The notes: generated by a model not told the origin, from the sequence alone. Numbered from the stretch's first letter, positions 7,494 through 15,502 are shown. The stretch is 21,055 nucleotides of DNA from Candidatus Enterousia avistercoris (GCA_017694255.1 JADINC010000018.1:1-21055); one strand, 5' to 3'. Translations and numbers: made by a program.

Positions 7494-7619
7494 CCCAGGC
7501 ACAGAACGTATATAAATACATCATTATATCTTGCGGAAAGTGTTCTTGTGCCTGGGGGCGCCGGAATGCGGCGTGTTTCTCTCTCCTGATACCTTCCGCA
7601 TTGGGTATAGTATCACAAA
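7494..7619. other. structured intergenic region, candidate non-coding RNA
   Basis: The gene-free stretch 7357-7660 contains unusual complementarity. CCCAGGCACAGAAC (7494-7507) pairs with GTTCTTGTGCCTGGG (7542-7556) with one bulge. TGCGGAA (7532-7538) pairs with TTCCGCA (7594-7600). A local hairpin, CGCCG/CGGCG, lies at 7559-7572. The first two helices interleave, so they would form a pseudoknot or exclude each other. I do not recognise the motif (not 4.5S, tmRNA or a common riboswitch), and I see no clear promoter or strand assignment. The remainder, 7400-7480, is T-rich with no visible feature. Confidence 0.35.
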
Positions 7620-7660
7620 TAAGACATTATACACAACATGTTTAAATTCCTGATAAAGTT

Positions 7661-7686
7661 ATTAAAAAAACGCCCCATCTGGGGCG
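7661..7686 (-). terminator. terminator of the DUF378 gene
   Basis: CGCCCC (7671-7676) / GGGGCG (7681-7686) with loop atct, followed on the minus strand by a run of seven T residues (7670 down to 7664). Confidence 0.85.
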
Positions 7687-7709
7687 GATGACATGAAGTT
7701 AGTTGTTTT

Positions 7710-7922
7710 TTATCGTTCATTGTGGGTTGGACGATCTATGAACATCCATATTACCCAAACCAACGCCGCAATGCCAATTATGCTGTATACAATGCTGCTG
7801 GCGATGGTGGCCGGTCCAAATATAAACGCGACCAAGTCAAAACCAAAGATTCCAATCAGCCCCCAGTTCAGGGCACCGATGATTGTCAATGGCATCAACA
7901 CATATGTTGTCAGTCCTCTCAT
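7710..7922 (-). CDS. DUF378 family small membrane protein
   Basis: This 70-residue integral membrane protein has two hydrophobic helices (about 8-26 and 32-61). It carries the family signature GALNWGLIGIFGFDLVAFIFG near the N-terminus (residues 16-36). DUF378 proteins (YuzA-like) are common, short, and of unknown function. The start at 7922 has a strong AAAGGAG site eight bases upstream. It is monocistronic, with its own promoter (7987-8015), a leader containing an inverted repeat, and its own terminator. Confidence 0.9.
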   Translation of the reverse strand: MRGLTTYVLMPLTIIGALNWGLIGIFGFDLVAFIFGPATIASSIVYSIIGIAALVWVIWMFIDRPTHNER

Positions 7923-7949
7923 CTCTTGTTTCTCCTTTTCAAAGGTTTA

Positions 7950-7984
7950 CATTGTCCCCATCGGGATTTGTCCCGCGGACAATG
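7950..7984. promoter_or_regulatory. nested inverted repeat over the DUF378 transcription start
   Basis: CATTGTCC (7950-7957) and GGACAATG (7977-7984) are perfect 8-bp arms. A second stem, GGGA / TCCC (7963-7973), lies inside them. The element spans the predicted start of the DUF378 transcript and its 5' leader. It could be an operator or an mRNA stem-loop. Confidence 0.5.
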
Positions 7985-7986
7985 CA

Positions 7987-8015
7987 ATTATAGCGTCTTT
8001 GTATTGTGCATGCAA
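7987..8015 (-). promoter_or_regulatory. promoter of the DUF378 gene
   Basis: On the minus strand there is TTGCAT (8010-8015), a 17-bp spacer, and TATAAT (7987-7992). It predicts a leader of roughly 58 nt containing the inverted repeat at 7950-7984. Confidence 0.7.
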
Positions 8016-8105
8016 TTGTAATACTGCAATTGGGAAAAGGTTCCTGGGGCCCAATTTGTGCGGTTTTTATTGATTGGTACGTGTTTGTATTGCCGTATTT
8101 GCAGA

Positions 8106-8786
8106 TTATGATTTTATAATGTTTTTGATACAATAGTCTGCCATCATTAATCCAAAAATCCCCGTTACAGTTATCACAGAACCAAATGTTCGATTTGGTG
8201 CGGTTGTTTTATTTGGAACCTCGGTTGAATAAACGACGGCAAAATCGTCCAGTTTTTGTTCGCGCACAATCTTTCGGATTTTTGCAGCCAATGGGCAAAC
8301 ACTGGTTTCGGAAATTTGTGCATATTTTATTTTGGTTGGGTCGATTTTGCGTGCCGCCCCCATACTGGAAATAAACGGGATGTTTTTTGTCATGCACCAT
8401 TTATACAGTGCGATTTTGGATTCTACCGTATCAATTGCATCAATTACAAAATCGGGCCGGCAATTGATTTTTGTATTTTCATCAAAAAATATACTTTGTG
8501 CATCGACGTGAATATCTGGGCAGATATCATGAATCCGTTCGGCGGCGGCCAAGACTTTTGGTGTGCCAATTGTTGTATTTGTTGCAAACAGCTGTCGATT
8601 AATATTTGATTCTTCGATTGTGTCAAAATCGACCAGTATAAAATTTCCCACTCCACTGCGCGCCAGGGCTTCGATTGCAAAAGATCCCACGGCGCCACAT
8701 CCAACAATCATCACGTGTGCATCGTTCAGTTTCTGGACCGCCGCTGATCCAAACAGCATACGCGTTCTGTGTAATCTGTCGTTCAT
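8106..8786 (-). CDS. tcdA: tRNA threonylcarbamoyladenosine dehydratase (CsdL/TcdA), E1-like
   Basis: TcdA uses ATP to cyclise t6A37 of ANN-decoding tRNAs to ct6A. It belongs to the ThiF/MoeB/HesA E1-like family. The 226 residues show the N-terminal R(x)RMLFG-type segment, the nucleotide-binding loop VGCGAVGSF (28-36), the acidic strand end LVDFDTIEESNINRQ (51-65), a DAIDTVESK-type motif, and the C-terminal TFGSVITVTGIFGLMMAD helix. It is shorter than E. coli TcdA (about 268), mainly at the C-terminus. Its ATG at 8786 overlaps the 3' end of tatD by 4 bp, so the two are probably translationally coupled. Catalytic residues fit the family, but substrate specificity is inferred from family resemblance. 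Confidence 0.9.
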   Translation of the reverse strand: MNDRLHRTRMLFGSAAVQKLNDAHVMIVGCGAVGSFAIEALARSGVGNFILVDFDTIEESNINRQLFATNTTIGTPKVLAAAERIHDICPDIHVDAQSIFFDENTKINCRPDFVIDAIDTVESKIALYKWCMTKNIPFISSMGAARKIDPTKIKYAQISETSVCPLAAKIRKIVREQKLDDFAVVYSTEVPNKTTAPNRTFGSVITVTGIFGLMMADYCIKNIIKS

Positions 8787-9511
8787 TTTAATATCTCGAT
8801 AGTATTGCTATAAATTATATCGGCCATTTTATCTGGATCAATTGATTTTATTTTTGCCACCGTGCGCACAACGTCTGGGACAACCGCCGGGTCCCCAGAA
8901 TCACTTTCGACCAGAATTTGATTGTTTTCGGTATTTTGTACGGCGGCCACTGCGCGTTTGTGCCGCGCGTCCATAATCATTGGGGAATAAGAAAAATATA
9001 CATTTTCATATTTACTGTTTAGTTGTGTAATTACATCCCGCGGTCCCGCAAAGGCGTGCATTATAATGGCGGGTGGCATATTTTGTGCACCACGTGTTTT
9101 AAATATATGTAATAATTGGTCCCACGCACCGACACAGTGAATAAATACAGGACGGGAAAATTTGGTTGCTATATCCATGCACATGTTAAAAACATTTGTT
9201 TGGATGTCGGGCCCAGGATAATTTTTGTCCAGTCCAATTTCACCAACCATTATATCCGGATTTGTGGCCAGTATGTTTTGCATGTGTCTGGGCCAATCGT
9301 CTGGGACACTGGTTGCATGCCACGGGTGCACGCCAATCGCGCCCCGTACAGATGGGGAGGCTTTGGCCAGTGATAAAATCTGATCCCAATCATTTGGCGT
9401 CGTGGCATTAGATATGCATTTTTCCACACCACACGCCGCCGCCACGGCCAGCACAGCGGTCGCTTTTTCTGAATTTTGTATATGACAATGTGCGTCAATA
9501 TATTTTACCAC
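8783..9511 (-). CDS. tatD: TatD-family metal-dependent hydrolase/DNase
   Basis: The 242 residues have the TIM-barrel amidohydrolase metal-ligand pattern of TatD proteins: DAHCH (6-10), GEIGLD, a histidine in FIHCVGAW, a histidine in IMHAF, and an acidic residue in ESDSGDP. Family members are Mg-dependent 3'-5' exonucleases or deoxyribonucleases linked to DNA repair and RNA decay. The start is a GTG at 9511 preceded by GGAGGGGG. The nearby in-frame alternatives lack such a site. It is the first gene of a two-gene operon with tcdA, with a 4-bp overlap. The last metal site reads ESDSGDP rather than the usual ETDSPYL, so the C-terminal loop is somewhat divergent. Confidence 0.9.
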   Translation of the reverse strand: MVKYIDAHCHIQNSEKATAVLAVAAACGVEKCISNATTPNDWDQILSLAKASPSVRGAIGVHPWHATSVPDDWPRHMQNILATNPDIMVGEIGLDKNYPGPDIQTNVFNMCMDIATKFSRPVFIHCVGAWDQLLHIFKTRGAQNMPPAIIMHAFAGPRDVITQLNSKYENVYFSYSPMIMDARHKRAVAAVQNTENNQILVESDSGDPAVVPDVVRTVAKIKSIDPDKMADIIYSNTIEILK

Positions 9512-9588
9512 ATCCGTGCCCCCTCCAGGGTTATTGCGTATATTATGTATTATTTTTATCCAGATAAAAAAATCAAGCGCATTTACGG

Positions 9589-10124
9589 ATGAAAATCCCT
9601 GTCAATAATGGCAAGCATTTGAAATACAATCTGGTCGGGACGCATTTGGATAATTATGATTCTATATTGAACTTGGCGCATGCCAAGGGACACGCGATGG
9701 GTGGTTTTGGCGCAAATTTGAAAAACCAATCTATTGGTATCGCGTCCAGAAATGGCAAAGCGTACATCCATTCTGCTGGATTTACGGCGGACCCAGATTT
9801 GGCGTGGTCTAATCTTCCAGAACAACAGGCGTTTATAGAATCCATGGCCGAAGCCGCCAAATCAGTCAGTGATTATTTCGTATCCCAAAACAAACAGATA
9901 GTGTACATAACTGTAATGAACTTTTTGTCCGTGGATTGCGATTGTGATGCACACCAGACCCGGTTGCCAATGACCAGGCGTTCGTGGACATGATATACGC
10001 GTTCACAGACCCCGGGCCAAAAAATTACAGGAACGTATCGACCGCCAAATGGGACGGCATATTTTACCATATGCGGAATCTATTGGATTGGGCACGACCA
10101 AATACGAACTGATAGAATTATAAA
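9589..10124 (+). pseudogene. DUF362 (ferredoxin-like) protein, truncated and frameshifted
   Basis: The frame from 9589 (MKIPVNNGKHLKYNLVGTHL...) matches the middle of DUF362 proteins: the region with KGHAMGGFGANLKNQSIG, GKAYIHSAG and MNFLSVDCDCDAH. The first hundred or so residues of the family are absent. After DCDCDAHQT the frame jumps. A second frame reads PVANDQAFVDMIYAFTDPGP (about 9961-10018), apparently after an internal deletion. A third frame, entered at the A6 run near 10019-10024, reads LQERIDRQMG and AESIGLGTTKYELIEL and stops at 10124. The three segments together rebuild a recognisable C-terminus, so this is a decayed gene with an N-terminal truncation, one deletion and one homopolymer frameshift. 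A terminator still follows. It lies just left of the island boundary. Confidence 0.85.
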
Positions 10125-10127
10125 GCA

Positions 10128-10150
10128 AAACCGCCATAACGGCGGTTTTA
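10128..10150 (+). terminator. terminator after the DUF362 pseudogene
   Basis: AAACCGCC (10128-10135) / GGCGGTTT (10141-10148) with loop ataac, followed by ttata. It is retained four bases after the pseudogene stop. Confidence 0.75.
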
Positions 10151-10252
10151 TAACTTACGATTGAATGTTTATAATAAATCAACCTGTGGCGAAATACTTT
10201 GTTTGAATTTTTTAATGCGTAAATATTTTTATTTTGACAGCAGATGTCGGTT

Positions 10253-10275
10253 AAATTCAATCTTAGATTGAATTT
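10253..10275. repeat. perfect 23-bp palindrome near the left island end
   Basis: AAATTCAATCT (10253-10263), central t, then AGATTGAATTT (10265-10275). The arms are 11 bp and fully complementary. No T-run follows on either strand, so it is unlikely to be a terminator. It lies 54 bp outside the left tRNA-Asn fragment and could be a protein-binding site. Confidence 0.6.
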
Positions 10276-10328
10276 ATATAATTGTTCTATTTTATGTGCT
10301 GACTTATGTATTCCAAATATTTTTGTTT

Positions 10329-10368
10329 GGGCAACTGGACTCGAACCAGTGACATACGGATTAACAGT
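10329..10368 (-). other. left attachment site: displaced tRNA-Asn 3' fragment (attL)
   Basis: Positions 10334-10368 (35 bp) are identical to 16849-16883 in the intact tRNA-Asn gene, covering the anticodon region, variable loop and T-arm. With one mismatch (a10333/t16848) the match extends to 40 bp at 10329-10368 versus 16844-16883. The acceptor end and CCA have decayed, and the D-arm and 5' half are missing, so this is not a functional tRNA. The orientation is the same as the intact gene, as expected for a direct att repeat left by site-specific integration into a tRNA gene. Confidence 0.9.
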
Positions 10369-10588
10369 GAATTGTACAATTTTTTCAAAAATGGCTGAAT
10401 TTCGCAGAAAACTTGGGGTTTTTGTTTGCGGTTACATGGGCTGTGTACTATTTCTATGTGTTTCTGTGTGTTTTTGTTCAAAGTTTTTAAAGCAACCAAA
10501 AGCAAATAAAAACAAATATAAGTAAAAAATTACTACTGGATTTAGGTTTTGTGATTTTGTAATATCAAATTGTAAAGGAAAGGAAAAA

Positions 10589-11521
10589 GTGGCGCCACTA
10601 CCGGCAAAATTAGCTGATTATATTGAGTGCAAACCTGTATTAAAATGGGCAGGTGGCAAGGGGCAACTATTAGATAAAATCGATGAAAAACTGCCATTAA
10701 AATTGAAAATGGGTGGGATAAAAAGATACATAGAGCCCTTTGTTGGTGGTGGGGCTGTGTTCTTTGATATTTATAATAACTACAAAATACAAGAAGCCTT
10801 ATTGTTTGATATCAATCCTGAGCTGGTTATTCTGTATAATGTCATCAAATATGATGTTGAAAAACTGATAGTTGAACTGACAAAAATAAGTACAGAGTAC
10901 AATCATACAGAAGATAAAAAAGAATATTATTATTCAAGGCGTGATGAATATAACAGTATGGACAAAACCGTCGATGCAAATATTTATAATCAGCGGTTTA
11001 TCAGACGTGCAGCGTTGACCATATTCTTAAACCGAACCTGTTTTAACGGATTGTTTCGTGTTAATTCAAAAAATATGTTTAATGTTCCGATGGGTAAGTA
11101 CACCAATCCAAGAATATTAGATGCAGAAAATTTGCGCAATGTATCAGATGCTTTACAAATTGCGACAATAATCCAAACAGATTTTAGTTCTGTTCAAGAG
11201 TATGTAAATAAAGATACATTTATCTATTACGACCCACCATATCGCCCGATTAGAAAAACATCTTCGTTTAATTCTTATGCTGTTGGGGATTTTAATGATG
11301 ATGAGCAAATTCGCCTTAAGAACGTTTTTGAAGCGTGTGATAAAGCGGGTGCTTTACAGATGTTAAGTAATTCAGACCCAACAAATTATGTAAATGACAC
11401 ATTCTTTGATGATTTATACCAAGACTATAATATAAATAGAATACTTGCAAAACGTCTGATAAACGCAAATGCAGATGGTCGTAGTGCTATTCGTGAGTTA
11501 TTGATAACTAATTATGACTAA
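10589..11521 (+). CDS. dpnM: DpnM-like DNA adenine-N6 methyltransferase (GATC), alpha group
   Basis: This 310-residue methyltransferase transfers methyl from S-adenosylmethionine to adenine N6, almost certainly in GATC by its resemblance to M.DpnII/Dam. Landmarks are KWAGGKGQLL (19-28), the AdoMet-binding motif I FVGGGAVFFD (51-60), a FNGLFRVNSKNMFNVPMGKY-type recognition region shared with M.DpnII, and the catalytic DPPY at 215-218 followed by RPIRKTSSFNSY. The order, AdoMet motif first and DPPY later, is that of the alpha/D12 class. The start is a GTG at 10589 after AAAGGAAAGGA. Its 3' end overlaps the next gene by 8 bp (11514-11521). As the first gene of the cassette it would protect host double-stranded DNA from the DpnII-like nuclease. 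Confidence 0.95.
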   Translation: MAPLPAKLADYIECKPVLKWAGGKGQLLDKIDEKLPLKLKMGGIKRYIEPFVGGGAVFFDIYNNYKIQEALLFDINPELVILYNVIKYDVEKLIVELTKISTEYNHTEDKKEYYYSRRDEYNSMDKTVDANIYNQRFIRRAALTIFLNRTCFNGLFRVNSKNMFNVPMGKYTNPRILDAENLRNVSDALQIATIIQTDFSSVQEYVNKDTFIYYDPPYRPIRKTSSFNSYAVGDFNDDEQIRLKNVFEACDKAGALQMLSNSDPTNYVNDTFFDDLYQDYNINRILAKRLINANADGRSAIRELLITNYD

Positions 11522-12299
11522 GAAACCTTTTCGCCTTTATTGTGAAGATTGTTTAACGTGTTTGGAACAGATTCCAGAAAATACCTTTGATATGATTTTT
11601 GCGGATCCGCCTTATATGTTATCAAATGGGGGTATAACGTGCCAAAATGGTCAAGTTGTATCAGTTAATAAAGGCAAGTGGGACGAGTCGCACGGACTGA
11701 TGAATGATTTTGAGTTTCATAAAAAGTGGCTTTCTGCATGCCGGCGAGTGTTAAAACCAAATGGCACAATTTGGATAAGTGGTACATACCACAGTATATA
11801 CTCATGTGGCTTTGCAATGCAGTTGTTGGGCTTTCATATATTAAATGATGTGGCGTGGTATAAACCAAATGCCAGTCCAAATATGTCTTGTAGATACTTT
11901 ACTGCCAGCCATGAAACACTTATTTGGGCAAGGAAAAGTAAGAACGCGAAACATATATTTAATTACGATGCAATGAAATGTGGCGCCTTTCCCAAAGATA
12001 TTTTGAAAAAGCCGGATTGCCAGATGCGCAGTGTTTGGTCTATTCCAACGCCGTCAAAATCAGAAAAAACTTTTGGCAGGCATCCTACACAAAAGCCATT
12101 GGACTTATTGGAAAGAATTATTTTATGTTGTACAAATCCAGGCGATTTAATATTAGACCCATTTATGGGCAGTGGGACAACTGGGGTTGCGGCATTAAAG
12201 TATGACAGAAAATTTGTCGGCATAGATCAGGAAGCGCAATTTGTTGAATTGGCAGAAAAAAGGCTGTATGATATCCTTGAAAAGAAAGGAATAAAATGA
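11514..12299 (+). CDS. dpnA: DpnA-like DNA adenine methyltransferase (second GATC MTase), beta group
   Basis: The 261 residues closely follow DpnA of the pneumococcal DpnII system. They include FADPPYMLSNGG with DPPY at 31-34, GQVVSVNKGKWD, SCRYFTASHETLIWARK, HPTQKPLDLLERII, and the AdoMet-binding LDPFMGSGTTG near the C-terminus (FMGSG 217-221). The order, DPPY first and FxGxG last, is the beta class, distinct from the preceding enzyme. In DpnII systems the DpnA enzyme also methylates single-stranded GATC, protecting DNA taken up by transformation. Whether that holds here is inference. It overlaps dpnM by 8 bp and the nuclease gene by 4 bp (12296-12299), so the three genes are probably coupled. 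Confidence 0.95.
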   Translation: MTKKPFRLYCEDCLTCLEQIPENTFDMIFADPPYMLSNGGITCQNGQVVSVNKGKWDESHGLMNDFEFHKKWLSACRRVLKPNGTIWISGTYHSIYSCGFAMQLLGFHILNDVAWYKPNASPNMSCRYFTASHETLIWARKSKNAKHIFNYDAMKCGAFPKDILKKPDCQMRSVWSIPTPSKSEKTFGRHPTQKPLDLLERIILCCTNPGDLILDPFMGSGTTGVAALKYDRKFVGIDQEAQFVELAEKRLYDILEKKGIK

Positions 12300-13192
12300 A
12301 GTATTCTAAAATTTTTGATGAACTTTTGGGTTGCAAGAACGAAGATGACGTTTTTAGTTATTTGATTTCAAGCCTAAAAGAAAGTATAAAATCTTGGGAT
12401 TATTTTGTTAACTGGTCAAAAGTTATCAATAATTATCACGAAGCAGAGATTGCACTAAACTTATTGAATACTCTGATTGGTAAGGCGGATGTTGAAAAAG
12501 CAGCAAAAGATTTATTAAAGGAATATCCAAAAATTATAGGTGTTATACCGGCGCTTTTGGCTGATAGAGAAAAGAAACTCAAACTTGTTTCAGATATAAA
12601 AACTTTTGAACTTAAATGCTTTGACTTTTCAAAGCCTATGTCTGCAGAGGATGGTGTCCTATTTATGAAAGCAAGTGGCTTCCTTGATTTAGTATCTGAC
12701 CGTACAATTAAATCTATACCAGATTATTTTCTTGGGGTAGAAGTTGGGCTTGATTCAAATGGGCGCAAGAACCGCAGTGGCACATCAATGGAAAACTTGA
12801 TGGAATATTTTATAAAAGATATTTGTGAGCGTAATGGCTATGAATATATCGCACAAGCGACCGCAGATAAAATTTATAAAAAATGGGGTAAAAATATTAC
12901 TGTGAATAAATCATCCAAGCGTGTTGATTTTGCTATAAATACCCCTAATAAACTATATCTGATAGAAACAAATTTCTATGGCGGTGGCGGATCAAAATTA
13001 AAATCAACTGCAGGCGAATATGCAGATATTTATCATCAGTGGACAAAAGACGGACACCAGTTTATATGGATAACGGATGGTTTAGGCTGGCAGAAAACTC
13101 AGCGACCATTACGCGATACTTTTGATACAACTGATTATATTTTAAATATCGATATGGTTCAAAAGGGCTTGTTGGAAAACCTGTTAAAATAA
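12296..13192 (+). CDS. dpnB: DpnII/MboI-type restriction endonuclease (GATC)
   Basis: The 298 residues match R.DpnII in length (288) and in two diagnostic blocks: GVEVGLDSNGRKNRSG (147-162) and the C-terminal YLIETNFYGGGGSKL ... FIWITDGLGW. The probable PD-(D/E)xK-like active site is D211 with E224-T-N226. Type II enzymes of this family cut before the G of unmethylated GATC. The ATG overlaps dpnA by 4 bp, and the AIPR gene starts 14 bp after its stop. It is complete, with no frameshift, and therefore likely active, which makes the upstream methyltransferases essential for the host. DpnII-type cassettes are best known from streptococci, so horizontal acquisition is likely. Confidence 0.95.
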   Translation: MKYSKIFDELLGCKNEDDVFSYLISSLKESIKSWDYFVNWSKVINNYHEAEIALNLLNTLIGKADVEKAAKDLLKEYPKIIGVIPALLADREKKLKLVSDIKTFELKCFDFSKPMSAEDGVLFMKASGFLDLVSDRTIKSIPDYFLGVEVGLDSNGRKNRSGTSMENLMEYFIKDICERNGYEYIAQATADKIYKKWGKNITVNKSSKRVDFAINTPNKLYLIETNFYGGGGSKLKSTAGEYADIYHQWTKDGHQFIWITDGLGWQKTQRPLRDTFDTTDYILNIDMVQKGLLENLLK

Positions 13193-13206
13193 ACGAAGAG
13201 AATCCA

Positions 13207-14907
13207 ATGGTAGAAATTCATAAAAAATCATCAAATAAATTTCAACGTCTAATAAATTCCAATGCAGAGAAAATAAAAAAATCACCTTACGGAAAAGAAA
13301 ACTATGCAAGTTCGTTTGGGAATGAAGATTATATAAAGTCATTATCTGTATCTGTAACGACTGTCATGGAATATTATAAATTAGATTCTGATACAGCTGT
13401 TTCGGCTTTAACAGACGGGCCAAACGACCAAAATATTGATTTGTTATATTTTGATGAAGAGCTTATAGAGTCTGATAACAAAGGAAATAAATTTTTAGAT
13501 GTGGTTATAATACAATCTAAATACGCAAAAGCTCTTGGGGCAACAGGTGTTTTTAGCGAAGCGGATATAAGACTATGTCTAGACAGTGTTTCAAAACTTC
13601 AAAATAATCGTTTGAAATATAATGATGATAGTTTGTTGGGTAAAAAATTAACAGAGCTTCACGATATTCAAGTGCGTAATGATTACCCAAGTTTAAGAGT
13701 GCAGGTGTATTTTGCTACAAATGGTGTTATAGCAGATAGCATTAAGCAAAAGGATTGTATAAAAGAAGCAGAAAAAGCTGGGGTAGAAATATTGTTTGTC
13801 GATGCCACAAGTTTTGGTGCTGTAATGGAACCACCCCAATACGCAACATTAAAATTACTTTCGGACAAATGCTTAGAAAAAGCCCAGACTTCAGAAAATA
13901 TATCTGGTTTTGTTACCGAGACTTCGCTAGATAATTTGATAGATTTTTATCAACAATATAATGAAACTGCCTTATTAGATTCTAACGTAAGGTATTTGTT
14001 GCTAAAAAGCAAAATAAATGATGGAATTGCTGAAACAGCTATAAATAATCCAGAATTATTTTGGTTTTGTAATAACGGTATATCTATTGTTTCCGACAGT
14101 TGTACTGTAAATAGTACAGGAACTGACGTGTTTAATTTAACCTTAGAACGCCCAAGTATTATAAATGGAGGTCAAACTACCGCTATCTTATCTAAATTAA
14201 AGAAAGAAGGTCGTTTGACAACTGATTTGCTTGCAAGATCAAGGGTGTTAATAAGGGCGTATGTAACAAAAGACGCTGATATAGCGTCTAAGATTGCTTA
14301 TACGACCAATTCTCAAAATCCAATAAACGTAGTAAATCTAAAGTCTAATAACAAATATCAAAAAGCGGTTGCAGATTTCTTTGATAGGAAAGGGATTGCT
14401 TTGATAACAAAACCAGGTCAAGATTTACAAGATTATTCCGGTTCGATAACGAATGAAAATTTATTACAGGTTTACGCAGCCTTGTATAAAGATGACCCCG
14501 CAAAAGCAAAAAATTCTAAGATTTCTGTATTTAATAAGTATTTTGATATCGTTTTTTGTGAAAAAGAACTAAAAGAAGGAATAGATAAAAAATTGTATAG
14601 GAGTTATTTTGTATGGGATTTTTTTAAAAACGTTTCTAATGCAACAGATCCTATCTTGAAGCACGGGTTATATTCGCTGATATATGCCATGGGGCAGTTG
14701 GATAAAAACATATTAAATGCAAATAGATCCGATAGTGACACACAAGTATCTCTAGAAAATTGTTTTAAAAAAGCTAAACCTATAATAGATAAGATAGTTG
14801 ATATCAAACGAAATGAGCTTAAAGACCGTTTTTCTTATAATAATTTGTTTAAAAGCAACGAAATAAAAGATTTAATAGATATCGAAATAGAAAAAATAAG
14901 AAAATAA
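13207..14907 (+). CDS. AIPR-family (abortive infection phage resistance) protein
   Basis: The 566 residues carry the AIPR hallmarks FWFCNNGISI (285-294) and IINGGQTT (318-325), with an IRAYVTKDADIASKIAYTTNSQNPI-like block after them. The N-terminal third contains NDQNIDLLYFDE with D78 and, one strand later, DVVIIQSKYA with Q103-S-K105. This resembles a PD-(D/E)xK nuclease core with Gln in place of the acidic residue, so DNA or RNA cleavage is a reasonable hypothesis. AIPR proteins are known from lactococcal abortive infection and often sit next to methyltransferases. It begins 14 bp after the DpnII nuclease gene, with a gaagaga site, so it appears to be the fourth gene of the R-M operon. It could be a second-line toxin or nuclease acting when restriction fails. 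Confidence 0.88.
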   Translation: MVEIHKKSSNKFQRLINSNAEKIKKSPYGKENYASSFGNEDYIKSLSVSVTTVMEYYKLDSDTAVSALTDGPNDQNIDLLYFDEELIESDNKGNKFLDVVIIQSKYAKALGATGVFSEADIRLCLDSVSKLQNNRLKYNDDSLLGKKLTELHDIQVRNDYPSLRVQVYFATNGVIADSIKQKDCIKEAEKAGVEILFVDATSFGAVMEPPQYATLKLLSDKCLEKAQTSENISGFVTETSLDNLIDFYQQYNETALLDSNVRYLLLKSKINDGIAETAINNPELFWFCNNGISIVSDSCTVNSTGTDVFNLTLERPSIINGGQTTAILSKLKKEGRLTTDLLARSRVLIRAYVTKDADIASKIAYTTNSQNPINVVNLKSNNKYQKAVADFFDRKGIALITKPGQDLQDYSGSITNENLLQVYAALYKDDPAKAKNSKISVFNKYFDIVFCEKELKEGIDKKLYRSYFVWDFFKNVSNATDPILKHGLYSLIYAMGQLDKNILNANRSDSDTQVSLENCFKKAKPIIDKIVDIKRNELKDRFSYNNLFKSNEIKDLIDIEIEKIRK

Positions 14908-15101
14908 TGTGTAATTTGGTCTTCTTTTATAACATGAGTATTTATTATCTTTATAATATAGTTCTTGTAATATGGTGGCTATATTTAGGCGTGTTTTATG
15001 TTCCAAACAGTATAACAAATCAGAACTTTCTTGGGTTATAGTATCTAAATATTCTGCTATTATGCATAACATAGAATAAGTTTTGCATCCAATTGCGTGA
15101 C

Positions 15102-15127
15102 AAAAAACAGGGGAAACCCCTGTTTTT
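15102..15127. terminator. bidirectional terminator between AIPR and GIY-YIG genes
   Basis: CAGGGG (15108-15113) / CCCCTG (15117-15122) with loop aaa, flanked by AAAAAA on the left and TTTTTT on the right, so it can stop transcription from both sides. The stretch 14908-15101 between it and the AIPR gene shows no convincing gene. Confidence 0.85.
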
Positions 15128-15144
15128 TATTGTGCCGATAAGAT

Positions 15145-15447
15145 TTAATATCTTGGCGGTGCAATTTTGTTGCATACAGGATTGTATCGGTAATACAAAT
15201 CTGATTCTAAACGATTCAACTCTGATACGTATTCAACTTCTGCGAACATAACAGCTACTTGATAATGCTGTATGACGTTTTTCAAATCCGAATTTGGTTC
15301 GGAATCTAAAAAATGTTGTTGAATTCTGGTTCTTAAATCAGTTGCCTGACCAACATATACAACCTGATTCCCGACTGTTATCATATAAACACCTGCTGTT
15401 CCAGGTACCATAAATATGAAACACGGTGATATTGTGTGCCATTGCAT
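15145..15447 (-). CDS. GIY-YIG nuclease-domain protein
   Basis: The 100 residues are essentially one GIY-YIG domain: GVYMITVGNQVVYVGQATDLRTRIQQHF (residues 19-46) gives the GVY ... YVG pair with the following Arg, and the metal-binding Glu is likely in LNRLESDLYYRYNPVCNK (about 78-95). Small stand-alone proteins of this type include homing or repair nucleases and UvrC-like domains, and their substrates are usually unknown. The start at 15447 has a canonical AAGGAGG site. It points opposite to the R-M operon and shares the terminator at 15102-15127. It might be a defence nuclease or a remnant of a homing or mobility function. I cannot decide between these. Confidence 0.88.
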   Translation of the reverse strand: MQWHTISPCFIFMVPGTAGVYMITVGNQVVYVGQATDLRTRIQQHFLDSEPNSDLKNVIQHYQVAVMFAEVEYVSELNRLESDLYYRYNPVCNKIAPPRY

Positions 15448-15502
15448 TTTAACCTCCTTTTATCCTTTCGGTATGCTCTAAATTAACTTGTCAGAAAAAA
15501 AC

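Noticed and set aside
7494..7619. 4.5S/SRP RNA or 6S RNA
   Set aside because: The GGAAG/AGCAG core of SRP RNA is absent, and the fold does not match the 6S open-bubble layout. It is left as unidentified.
10244..10525. 93-residue open frame across the left att site
   Set aside because: It reads through the tRNA-Asn fragment and low-complexity DNA, with no ribosome site or recognisable protein.
14872..15072. 66-residue open frame on the minus strand after AIPR
   Set aside because: It has no ribosome binding site, overlaps the AIPR end and has no recognisable pattern.
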